Shown here one piece after another: positions 36,342 to 44,400 of a stretch of DNA of 44,400 bases. A model generated the notes under the pieces. It had not been told where the DNA came from, made no database searches, and saw only the letters and a list, made by a program, of their open reading frames with translations. This DNA is from Pseudonocardia xinjiangensis (GTDB lineage: Bacteria > Actinomycetota > Actinomycetes > Mycobacteriales > Pseudonocardiaceae): NCBI RefSeq assembly GCF_012911925.1, contig NZ_JAAXKY010000051.1, forward strand, positions 1-44,400, given 5' to 3'. Each line of letters opens with the position of its first letter. The first letter of the stretch is position 1. Made by a program: the position numbers and the translations under genes.

Positions 36342-36974
36342 ATGACCGACGGCTCCGCCACGCTGCTGAGCGGTACGGTGCTGCCCGGTGAGGGAGCCGA
36401 ATGGACGCCCCCGAGCTGGGACGACGTCGTCCGGGAGCACGCGGACCGGGTCTACCGCCTCGCGTACCGGCTCACCGGTAACCCGCACGATGCCGAGGAC
36501 CTCACCCAGGAGACGTTCGTCCGGGTCTTCCGGTCGCTCGCGGCCTACAAGCCGGGCACGTTCGAGGGCTGGCTGCACCGCATCACCACCAACCTGTTCC
36601 TCGACATGGTGCGCCGCCGCTCCCGCATCCGGATGGAGGCGCTGCCCGAGGACTCCGACCGGTTGCCCGGCCGGGGCCCGGAGCCGGAGCAGGTCTTCTC
36701 CGAGACCCACCTCGACCCGGTGCTGCAGGCCGCGCTCGACGAGCTGCCTCCGGAGTTCCGGGCCGCGGTCGTCCTGTGTGACGTGGAGGGTCTCTCCTAC
36801 GAGGAGATCGGCGCCACCCTCGGCGTGAAGCTGGGTACGGTGAGAAGCAGGATCCACCGTGGCCGGGCTGCCCTGCGCAGCGCGTTGGAGCGCCATCGTG
36901 CGGCCGAGGTGCAGAGCGCCGGAGCCACCGCGGAGGATTCCGACGTCGGTGTGCTGGAGGAGGTTCACGGGTGA
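36342..36974 (+). CDS. sigE: ECF sigma factor SigE
   Basis: 210 residues, start ATG 36342 with AGGAGG ten bases upstream. Region 2 is [56 protein letters not shown]; region 4 is [45 protein letters not shown]. It is shorter than the M. tuberculosis protein mainly at the N-terminus. SigE directs the response to cell-surface stress. It overlaps the anti-sigma gene by 4 bp and is followed by htrA and tatB, the order conserved in mycobacteria (Rv1221-Rv1224). Confidence 0.95.
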   Translation: MTDGSATLLSGTVLPGEGAEWTPPSWDDVVREHADRVYRLAYRLTGNPHDAEDLTQETFVRVFRSLAAYKPGTFEGWLHRITTNLFLDMVRRRSRIRMEALPEDSDRLPGRGPEPEQVFSETHLDPVLQAALDELPPEFRAAVVLCDVEGLSYEEIGATLGVKLGTVRSRIHRGRAALRSALERHRAAEVQSAGATAEDSDVGVLEEVHG

Positions 36975-37732
36975 GCGAAGGGCGCTGGCGCATCACGGTG
37001 ACCCCCCCGGACTGGGGGCAGGATCACCTGTCGTCCGACGCCATCGTCGCCTATGTCGACGACGAGCTCGCCCAGGGTCCGCACGAGCGGGCCACGCAGC
37101 ACATCGCCGCGTGCGCGGAATGTGAGGCGCAGGTCCGCGCCCAGGGCCAGACGCGGTCCGCGTTGCGCACCGCGGGGGGTCCGGTTCCGCCGTCCACGCT
37201 GCTGAGCACCCTGCGCTCGATACCGGAGAGCGCCGAGCTCCCGCCTCCGCCCGCCGGGCTCGCGGTCACCCCCGACGGTCAGTTCGTCTCCGTGCTCCGC
37301 CCGCAGTCCGACATCCTCGCCCTCGCAGGCGCCGAGACCCCACCGGCCGACCACGGCAGGCGCAGGCCGCCGAGCCGGTCCCCGGTACAGCGGCGCATCC
37401 GGCTCGGCACGGGGGTGGCGGTGTCCGGCCTCGCGCTCGGCGCGCTCGCCTACGGCCTCCCGCCCACCTCCACGGACCCCGGCTCGTCCACCAGCGGACC
37501 GTTCGGCGGCTCCGTGCTCGGTGGCGGCACGGCGAGGACGGTCGTCGACGGGCCCGGTCTGCTCGACGCGCAGATGCGGCTGGAGCGCGCCGTGCGCCGC
37601 GACTCCGACCCGGACCCCGGTCGCACGGACTCCGACTCCGACCCCGGCATCACCTCCGGCTCCGAGTTCGAGCCCGATCTCCTCGAGGGCCGGCTCGACG
37701 TGGTGCCCGGCTCCTTCATCGGTATGCCCTGA
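36971..37732 (+). CDS. rseA: Anti-sigma-E factor RseA, zinc-binding
   Basis: 253 residues from GTG 36971, overlapping sigE (GTGA). The N-terminal zinc-binding anti-sigma motif is H44-x3-C48-x2-C51 (HIAACAEC), with [21 protein letters not shown] before it. Residues about 146-163 ([18 protein letters not shown]) could form one short transmembrane helix, followed by a Ser/Asp/Pro-rich tail ([16 protein letters not shown]). The M. tuberculosis RseA is near 154 residues, so this one has an added membrane-like segment and tail. It should bind and hold SigE inactive until stress causes its release. Confidence 0.9.
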   Translation: MSEGRWRITVTPPDWGQDHLSSDAIVAYVDDELAQGPHERATQHIAACAECEAQVRAQGQTRSALRTAGGPVPPSTLLSTLRSIPESAELPPPPAGLAVTPDGQFVSVLRPQSDILALAGAETPPADHGRRRPPSRSPVQRRIRLGTGVAVSGLALGALAYGLPPTSTDPGSSTSGPFGGSVLGGGTARTVVDGPGLLDAQMRLERAVRRDSDPDPGRTDSDSDPGITSGSEFEPDLLEGRLDVVPGSFIGMP

Positions 37733-37787
37733 GCCGTCTCGACCCGGCTACGCGGACTTCACCGCCGCTGGGGCAGGCTGATGGACG

Positions 37788-37793
37788 TACGGT
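37788..37793 (+). promoter_or_regulatory. Possible -10 element for htrA
   Basis: TACGGT lies in the 88-bp gap between rseA and htrA, with AGGAG (37805-37809) and the ATG 37821 following. It could give htrA its own transcript in addition to read-through from sigE. No convincing -35 is present. Confidence 0.3.
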
Positions 37794-37820
37794 CGGCACA
37801 CCTCAGGAGCCTGCAGCGCG

Positions 37821-39341
<1,521 letters not shown>

Positions 39342-39429
39342 GCGCTGCTCAGGACGTCCCCGAGCTGAGAACGTCACAGTCTGCGCTCGTGTTCACACGC
39401 TGTCGGCTCTCCGGACGCGTGTTGGCCCG

Positions 39430-39435
39430 TACGAT
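39430..39435 (+). promoter_or_regulatory. -10 element for leaderless tatB mRNA
   Basis: TACGAT ends six bases before GTG 39442 and there is no ribosome binding site, so tatB can be transcribed leaderless and separately from htrA. Confidence 0.5.
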
Positions 39436-39441
39436 GGTCAG

Positions 39442-39849
39442 GTGTTCGAGAGCGTCGGCTGGGGCGAGATAGTCGTGTTGGTCGTGGCCGGGTTGTTCAT
39501 CCTCGGTCCCGAGCGGCTTCCGTCTGCCGCGGCGTGGGTGGGCCGTTCGGTCCGGCAGGTCAAGGAGTTCGCCAACGGGGCGCGCGATCAGCTCCGCGGT
39601 GAGCTCGGCCCCGAGTTCGACGAGCTGCGCAAGCCGCTGGAGGAGCTGCGCGGGCTGCGCGACCTCCACCCGCGCAACGCCGTGCGACGCACGCTCTTCG
39701 ACGACCCCGAGCCGAAGCCGAACGGCTTCGCGCCCGGCCCGAACCTCACCAAGAGCAACGGCACCCCGCAGGCCCACCCGGCCGCGCCGCAGCCCCCGGC
39801 GCCGCTGGCCCGCAACGAGCGTCCGCCGATCGACCCCGACGCCACCTGA
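39442..39849 (+). CDS. tatB: Sec-independent translocase protein TatB
   Basis: 135 residues from GTG 39442. It begins [27 protein letters not shown]: a short transmembrane helix, the conserved Glu before it and the GPERLP hinge. Then comes an amphipathic helix ([21 protein letters not shown]) and an acidic, then Pro-rich, tail. TatB works with TatC to recognise twin-arginine signal peptides. The gene ends the sigE block, as in mycobacteria (Rv1224), and is convergent with the amidase at a 3-bp gap. Confidence 0.94.
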   Translation: MFESVGWGEIVVLVVAGLFILGPERLPSAAAWVGRSVRQVKEFANGARDQLRGELGPEFDELRKPLEELRGLRDLHPRNAVRRTLFDDPEPKPNGFAPGPNLTKSNGTPQAHPAAPQPPAPLARNERPPIDPDAT

Positions 39850-39852
39850 GCA

Positions 39853-41292
39853 TCAGCTTCCCGGCGCCCCGCCGGCAGCCGGGCTCCGCCGGTGCCACGC
39901 GGTGGCTTCCTGGAAGGCGTGCGCGGCCGCCAGCACCGCGTTGTCGGCGTGGCGCGGGCCCACGATCTGGAGCCCGACCGGCAGCCCGGCCGAGGTGACG
40001 CCGCACGGCACGCTCGCCGCCGGCTGCTGGGTCATGTTGAACGGGTAGGTGAACGGCGTCCAGGACGTCCACCGCTTCCGTGGCCACCCCGGCGGGACCT
40101 CCCGGCCCGCCTCGAACGCGGGGATCGGCAGCGTCGGGGTGAGCAACAGGTCATAGCGGGAGTGGAACTCGCCCATCAGTGTGCCGAGCTCGTTGCGCAC
40201 GCCCATGGCGTCGACGTACTCCTGGGCAGTGGCGCCCGCCGTCGCCTCGGCGCTCTCGATCAGTCCCTGGTCCATCAGTGCCCGCTCGGCCGGACCCAGG
40301 TGCCTGATCGCCTTCGCCGCGCCGACGAACCAGAGCAGCTCGAACGCCTCCACGGGGTCGCCGAAGCCCGGGTCGGCCTCCTCCACCTCGGCGCCCATCG
40401 CGCGGAACACCTCGACCGCGGCGGTGAACGCGGCCACGATCTCGGGGTCCGGCTCGACGTAGCCGAGCGTGGGGCTCACCGCCACCCGCAGGCCGGTGAC
40501 GGGCGTTCCCAGCGCGGCGACCGCGGACGTGGTGGGCGCCAGCGCCCAGGGATCGCGGGCGTCGAGGCCGGAGACGACGTCGAGCAGCAGCGAGGTGTCG
40601 GCCGCGGTGCGCGCCATCGGCCCGATGTGCGCGAGCGTGCCGAACGGGCTCGCCGGGTGTGCGGGGACCCTGCCGTAGGTGGGCTTGTGTGCGGTGATGC
40701 CGGTGAACCCGGCCGGGATGCGCACCGAGCCGCCGCCGTCGGTGCCGAGGCTCAGTGGCCCCATCCCGAGCTGGATCGCGGCCGCGCTGCCGCCCGAGGA
40801 GCCCCCCGCCGTGCGCGTCGGGTCCCAGGGGTTGCGGGTCACCCCGGTGAGCGGGTTGTCGGTGACGCCCTTCCAGCCCAGCTCCGGGGTGGTGGTCTTG
40901 CCGAACAGGACGGCACCGTGGGCGCGCACCCTGGCGACCGGGGGACCGTCGACGGTCCACGGGCCGCTCGGGTCGATCGTGCGGGAGCCGCGCAGCGTGG
41001 GCCACCCCTCGGTGAGCATCACGTCCTTGATCGAGACGGGCACCCCGTCGAGCAGACCCACGGGCTCGCCCCGCGCCCAGCGCTCCTCGGAGCGCGCGGC
41101 GCTCGCCATGGCCGTGTCCGCGTCGACCAGGCAGAACGCGTTGACCTCGGCGTCGCGCTCGGCCACCCGGTCGAGCACGGCCCTGGTGGCCTCCACCGGG
41201 GAGAGCTCCCCGGCCCGGTAGGCGGCGAGCAGCTCGGTGGCCGTGAGGTCGGCGGCGGTGCGGGTGCCGGTCCCGGTGGTCGTGCCGGTCAT
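39853..41292 (-). CDS. Amidase-signature hydrolase
   Basis: 479 residues from ATG 41292, preceded by GGAGGA. The amidase-signature triad is visible as Lys in VPVSIKDVM, a Ser in GGSSGGSAAA and the nucleophile Ser in GTDGGGSVRIPA. The protein is a stand-alone amidase without the partners of the GatCAB complex. It hydrolyses a carboxamide or related C-N bond; the substrate is unknown. It overlaps the dehydrogenase gene by 4 bp and is transcribed with it from the divergent promoter region, so it belongs to the presumed catabolic cluster at the right end. The frame is open far upstream, but this start fits. Confidence 0.93.
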   Translation of the reverse strand: MTGTTTGTGTRTAADLTATELLAAYRAGELSPVEATRAVLDRVAERDAEVNAFCLVDADTAMASAARSEERWARGEPVGLLDGVPVSIKDVMLTEGWPTLRGSRTIDPSGPWTVDGPPVARVRAHGAVLFGKTTTPELGWKGVTDNPLTGVTRNPWDPTRTAGGSSGGSAAAIQLGMGPLSLGTDGGGSVRIPAGFTGITAHKPTYGRVPAHPASPFGTLAHIGPMARTAADTSLLLDVVSGLDARDPWALAPTTSAVAALGTPVTGLRVAVSPTLGYVEPDPEIVAAFTAAVEVFRAMGAEVEEADPGFGDPVEAFELLWFVGAAKAIRHLGPAERALMDQGLIESAEATAGATAQEYVDAMGVRNELGTLMGEFHSRYDLLLTPTLPIPAFEAGREVPPGWPRKRWTSWTPFTYPFNMTQQPAASVPCGVTSAGLPVGLQIVGPRHADNAVLAAAHAFQEATAWHRRSPAAGGAPGS

Positions 41293-42248
41293 GAGGTTCC
41301 TCCGGTGACGTAGCCGAGCGTCTTGTCCACGACGTTGCGCAGCGGCTCCCCCGCGCGGTAGCGGGCGAGGTTGTCGGCGAACACCTCGACGAGCTCCTCG
41401 CGCCAGCCGAGCACGTCGCCGGACATGTGCGGCGAGACGATCACCCCGGGCAGCTCCCACAGCGGGCTGTCCGGGGGAAGCGGTTCGTGGGCGAACACGT
41501 CCAGCGCCGCCCCGGCGAGGCGGCCGCCGCGCAGCGCGTCCACGAGGTCGGGTTCGACGACGAGCGCTCCCCGCCCCACGTTGATCACGCGCGCAGACGG
41601 GCGCAGCGCGGCGAGTGCCGCCGCGTCGAGCACGCCGCGGGTGGCCTCGGTGAGCGGCGCGGCGAGCACGAGCCAGTCGGCCCGGGCCAGCAGTTCCGGG
41701 AGCGCCCCGGCCGCGTGCACACCTTCCGACGCGCGGCGTCCGACCAGCTCCACCCGCATGCCGACCGCTGCGAGCAGCCGGGCGATCGCGCGCCCGATCG
41801 GCCCCCCGCCCACCACCACGGCGCAGGTGCCGGCGACCCGCTCGCTCTCGCGGTGGCGCCACTCCCGGCGCAGCTGGGCGGCCACGGTCGCCGGGAGGTC
41901 CTTGGCCATCGCCAGCACCAGCCCGAGCACGTACTCGGCCATGGGCGCGTCGAAGACGCCGCGGGAGTTGGTCAGCGTCACCGGGGAGTCGAGCAGCTCG
42001 GGGAAGATCAGCCGGTCGACGCCGGCGCTGGCGGTGTGCACCCAGCGCAGCGCGTCGGCGGCGGGCCAGGAGTGGCGCACCGCGTCGGAGGTGAAGTCCC
42101 AGACGAGCAGCACCTCGGTGCCGGGCAGGGCATCGCGCAAGGTGTCGCCGGTGGCGAAGCGGATCCCGTCGGCCACGAGGCCGGGCGGACGGTCCTCGGA
42201 ATGGAGAACGGTGATCGTCGGATGCCGCTGAACAGCGGAAACGGGCAA
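41289..42248 (-). CDS. D-2-hydroxyacid dehydrogenase
   Basis: 319 residues from TTG 42248, chosen because it begins right before the first beta-strand and is preceded by GGAAGG. The NAD(P)-binding motif is VVVGGGPIGRAIARLL (GGGxxG, a slight variant of GxGxxG). The catalytic set is Arg in NVGRGALV, Glu in FAHEPLPP and His in VSPHMSG. Such enzymes reduce 2-keto acids or oxidise D-2-hydroxyacids; the substrate is unknown. The TTG start is unusual and may lower expression. It is the first gene of the minus-strand arm of the cluster. Confidence 0.88.
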   Translation of the reverse strand: MPVSAVQRHPTITVLHSEDRPPGLVADGIRFATGDTLRDALPGTEVLLVWDFTSDAVRHSWPAADALRWVHTASAGVDRLIFPELLDSPVTLTNSRGVFDAPMAEYVLGLVLAMAKDLPATVAAQLRREWRHRESERVAGTCAVVVGGGPIGRAIARLLAAVGMRVELVGRRASEGVHAAGALPELLARADWLVLAAPLTEATRGVLDAAALAALRPSARVINVGRGALVVEPDLVDALRGGRLAGAALDVFAHEPLPPDSPLWELPGVIVSPHMSGDVLGWREELVEVFADNLARYRAGEPLRNVVDKTLGYVTGGTS

Positions 42249-42280
42249 ATCCGGCCACCTTCCGAGGCATGAGCGGAGTA

Positions 42281-42308
42281 TTGACACGCTAGGAAGCCAT
42301 CGTATTAT
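42281..42308 (+). promoter_or_regulatory. Consensus promoter for the DUF3830 gene
   Basis: TTGACA (42281-42286), a 16-bp spacer and TATTAT (42303-42308) make the clearest housekeeping-type promoter in the window, in an AT-rich spot. The predicted transcript starts near 42315 and has a leader of about 40 nt, with GGACGGAG ahead of ATG 42354. Confidence 0.75.
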
Positions 42309-42314
42309 TGTCAA
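42286..42314 (-). promoter_or_regulatory. Divergent promoter for the dehydrogenase and amidase genes
   Basis: On the minus strand TTGACA (42314-42309), a 17-bp spacer and TAGCGT (42291-42286) form a good promoter that overlaps the plus-strand one almost completely. RNA polymerase could not use both at the same moment. The transcript would start near 42279, about 30 nt before TTG 42248. Confidence 0.65.
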
Positions 42315-42318
42315 CAAT
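42307..42318. promoter_or_regulatory. Putative GntR-type operator in the divergent promoters
   Basis: ATTGTCAACAAT has 5-bp inverted arms ATTGT and ACAAT around CA. Its form is like sites of FadR/VanR-type GntR repressors (TTGT-N2-ACAA). It covers part of the plus-strand -10 and the minus-strand -35, so a bound repressor would shut off both arms. The regulator gene is not in the window; it may lie further right. Confidence 0.5.
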
Positions 42319-42353
42319 CCGCGGCGTTGCGGGATCCGTCGGACGGAGTGCCC

Positions 42354-42860
42354 ATGACGAGTTTCCTCCGCATCAGCCTCGCCCGCCGCGGTGTCTCCTG
42401 CGTGGCCGAGCTGCTCGAGAAGGACGCCCCACGCACCTGCGCCGCCGTGTGGGACGCGCTGGCCCGCGGGCCGCTCGGCGGCGACGCCCAGCATGCCAAG
42501 TACGCGCGCAACGAGGTCTACACGATGGTGCCGCGCTTCGCGCAGATCGGCCGCGAGAACCCCACCGTCACGCCCATCCCGGGCGACGTCGTCCTGTTCG
42601 ACTTCGCCGGCGGCATGCTCGACAGCGCGTTCAAGGCCGACCAGGGGATCGACGCCGAGGAGGGCGCCATCGATCTGGCGATCTTCTACGGCCGCAACAA
42701 CCTCCTGATCAACGGGGACGTCGGCTGGGTGCCCGGCAACGTCTTCGCGTCGATCGTCGAGGGCCTCGCCCCGATGGCCGAGGCGTGCCACGACGTGTGG
42801 CGCTCGGGCAGCGCGGGCGAGCGGCTCGTCTACGAACGCCTCGCCGCGGACCCCCGGTAG
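42354..42860 (+). CDS. DUF3830-family protein
   Basis: 168 residues from ATG 42354. The sequence FLRISLARRGVSCVAELLEKDAPRTCAAVWDALA, followed by AKYARNEVYTMVP and a PIPGDVVLFDFAG segment, fits DUF3830, a small cyclophilin-like beta-barrel family of unknown function (from memory). Members often sit near racemase- or isomerase-like and transport genes. No catalytic residue can be assigned. It is the first gene of the plus-strand arm, followed six bases later by the isomerase-like gene. Confidence 0.75.
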   Translation: MTSFLRISLARRGVSCVAELLEKDAPRTCAAVWDALARGPLGGDAQHAKYARNEVYTMVPRFAQIGRENPTVTPIPGDVVLFDFAGGMLDSAFKADQGIDAEEGAIDLAIFYGRNNLLINGDVGWVPGNVFASIVEGLAPMAEACHDVWRSGSAGERLVYERLAADPR

Positions 42861-42866
42861 GCCGGG

Positions 42867-43634
42867 ATGCCCGCCGAGCTGTCGGTGGGGCTCGCCGAAC
42901 CCGCCCACCAGCACGGGATCGGCGTGGTCGCACCGTTCGACTTCGCGCTCGACCGTGAGCTCTGGCGCTGGGTGCCGGAGGACGTCTCCCTCTACCTCAC
43001 CCGGCTGCCGTTCTTCACCACCCCGGTCACCGTCGAGATGGCGGTGGCGTGCGGCGACCGGCGGGCGGTCCGCCGGGCCACCCGTGACGTCCTCACCCCG
43101 GAGCCTGCCGTCGTCGCGTACGCGTGCACGTCCGGGAGCTTCGTCGACGGTGCCGCAGGCGAGGAGGTGCTGCGCCGCACGATGGTGGGTGCGGGAGCGC
43201 CCGCGGCCTGCACCACGTCCGGGGCGCTGATCGACGCGCTGCGCGTGCTCGGCGTGTCGCGGCTCGCGATCGCCACCCCGTACGTCGAGCCGGTCACGCG
43301 CCGGTTGGTCGGCTACCTCGCGGAGCACGACGTGCGGACGGTCTCCTGCGAAGGGCTGGGGCTGCTGGGCAACATCTGGCGGGTCACCTACGCCGAGATC
43401 GTCGAGATCGTCCGCACCGTCGACGCCGACGACGCGGAGGCACTCTTCATCAGCTGCACCAACGTGCCCAGCTACGACCTCATCGAGCCGCTGGAGATGG
43501 CGCTCGGCAAGCCGGTGCTCACGGCCAACCAGGTCACCATGTGGGCGGCGCTGCGGGCGATGGGCCGGGTTGCCGTCGGCGGTGGCCGGCTGCTGCGCGC
43601 CGGGGTGCCCCATCTGGAACCGGGGGCGGCATGA
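42867..43634 (+). CDS. Maleate isomerase/arylmalonate decarboxylase-like protein (two-Cys)
   Basis: 255 residues of the Asp/Glu racemase superfamily. Cys87 in AYACTSGSF and Cys197 in ISCTNVPSYD match the two catalytic cysteines of maleate cis-trans isomerases and Asp/Glu racemases; LTANQVTMWAALRAMG is the conserved last helix. Depending on subtype, such enzymes isomerise maleate, racemise, or decarboxylate malonates. The two cysteines favour isomerase or racemase chemistry. It overlaps the next, paralogous gene by 4 bp. Confidence 0.85.
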   Translation: MPAELSVGLAEPAHQHGIGVVAPFDFALDRELWRWVPEDVSLYLTRLPFFTTPVTVEMAVACGDRRAVRRATRDVLTPEPAVVAYACTSGSFVDGAAGEEVLRRTMVGAGAPAACTTSGALIDALRVLGVSRLAIATPYVEPVTRRLVGYLAEHDVRTVSCEGLGLLGNIWRVTYAEIVEIVRTVDADDAEALFISCTNVPSYDLIEPLEMALGKPVLTANQVTMWAALRAMGRVAVGGGRLLRAGVPHLEPGAA

Positions 43635-44400
43635 CCCGGGAACCGGCGGCGGTGACCGTCGGTGTCCTCTACCCCGGCTTCTCCGCCGAGGACGACTACC
43701 CGCGCGCGGAGGCGCTGCTGGGGGGCTGGGCCCGGCTGCCACTGGTGCACACCGAGATGCGGGAGGACGCCCACCGCGTCGACGCGCTGCTCGACATCGG
43801 TGCCGACGACGTGCTCGCCGCGGGGGTGGGGGCGCTGCGGGCCAACGGCTCGGCCCCCCTCGACGCCGTGATGTGGGCGTGCACCAGCGGGAGCTTCGTC
43901 TTCGGCCGCGACGGAGCCGCCGCGCAGGTCGCGGCACTGGAGGCAGCGGCAGGCGTACCGGCGTCGAGCACCTCGTTCGCCTTCGTTGACGCGTGCGCGA
44001 GCCTCGGCGTCACCCGGGTCGCCGTGGGCGCCACCTATCCCGACGACGTGGCCGGGCGGTTTGTCGCATTCCTCGGCGCGGCCGGCATCGAGGTGCTGTC
44101 GCTGTCGGCGCGCGGGATCGTCACCGCGGCCGAGGTCGGCACCCTGCCGGCCGCCGCCGTGCTGGAGTTCGCCGCCGCCGCCGACCATCCCGACGCGCAG
44201 GCCGTGCTGCTGCCCGACACGGCGCTGCACACGATCGGGCTGCTCGACGCGCTCGACGCCCGCGTCGGCAAGCCGGTGCTGACGGCCAACCAGGTGAGCA
44301 TCTGGCAGGGCCTGCGACTGGCGGGCGCGGACGTCGTGCGGGCCGGGCTGGGTAGCGTGTTCGCCCACACTGCCACCGGTCCGACGGGGCGGGCGGGACC
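43631..44400 (+). CDS. Second maleate isomerase-like paralogue lacking one catalytic Cys (partial)
   Basis: Starts at ATG 43631, overlapping the previous stop, and runs without a stop to the window edge (256 residues visible). Cys84 lies in WACTSGSF, but the second cysteine motif is replaced by LPDTALHTI, so Asp196 stands where the paralogue has Cys197. The last helix LTANQVSIWQGLRLAG is kept. A single-Cys member cannot use the usual two-Cys proton shuttle. It may decarboxylate, or may be a non-catalytic subunit paired with the first copy (inference). The C-terminus is outside the window. Confidence 0.8.
   Translation, partial: MTREPAAVTVGVLYPGFSAEDDYPRAEALLGGWARLPLVHTEMREDAHRVDALLDIGADDVLAAGVGALRANGSAPLDAVMWACTSGSFVFGRDGAAAQVAALEAAAGVPASSTSFAFVDACASLGVTRVAVGATYPDDVAGRFVAFLGAAGIEVLSLSARGIVTAAEVGTLPAAAVLEFAAAADHPDAQAVLLPDTALHTIGLLDALDARVGKPVLTANQVSIWQGLRLAGADVVRAGLGSVFAHTATGPTGRAG

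Overview
The window is very GC-rich chromosomal DNA with dense, mostly operonic genes, many GTG starts and many leaderless-type promoters. It encodes mycothiol synthesis (mshB), a Mycobacterium-like sigE-rseA-htrA-tatB block, actinobacterial-type DapD, GpgS and GlgM. From memory, its core follows the order of the Mycobacterium tuberculosis Rv1165-Rv1224 region (typA, lpqW, mshB, Rv1171, fdxC, aminotransferase, dapD, dapE, LOG protein, folP2, gpgS, Rv1209, tag, Rv1211, glgM, glgC, Rv1220c, sigE, rseA, htrA, tatB). The best guess is a member of Pseudonocardiaceae such as Pseudonocardia; the genus is inference.

Layout. 1-2168: the end of a probable sensor kinase, an SRPBCC-Nudix fusion, a palindromic repeat, and a DUF559/AbiEi-like protein. 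2644-6536: typA and an LpqW-like lipoprotein. 6764-18426: two complete oligopeptide/dipeptide ABC transporter operons (binding protein, two permeases, two ATPases each) that face each other and share a perfect 17-bp-stem terminator at 12739-12775. Each has a strong hairpin after its binding-protein gene. The second has a striking folded or palindromic leader at 18444-18538. 18626-20652: mshB and two unknown proteins. 20672-26613: a GNAT protein, ferredoxin, and lysine/diaminopimelate genes dapC, dapD and dapE with an MFS exporter. 26711-31824: two LOG-family proteins, a FolP2-type DHPS paralogue, gpgS, a DivIVA-like protein, an SRPBCC protein, tag and DUF3117. 31950-32781: a small zinc-ribbon protein divergent from a CGNR regulator that has a 12-codon leader ORF. 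32787-35395: divergent glgM and glgC. 35451-39849: an O-methyltransferase, then the sigE-rseA-htrA-tatB envelope-stress block with an ECF-type promoter before sigE.

39853-44400 is accessory. An amidase and a D-2-hydroxyacid dehydrogenase (minus strand) diverge from a DUF3830 protein and two tandem maleate isomerase/arylmalonate decarboxylase-like proteins (plus strand). Overlapping consensus promoters and a GntR-like palindrome lie between them. This looks like a co-regulated catabolic module for an unidentified amide or dicarboxylate substrate, and it is the best candidate here for an undescribed system. It runs off the right edge.

No tRNA, rRNA, CRISPR array, transposase or integrase was recognised.
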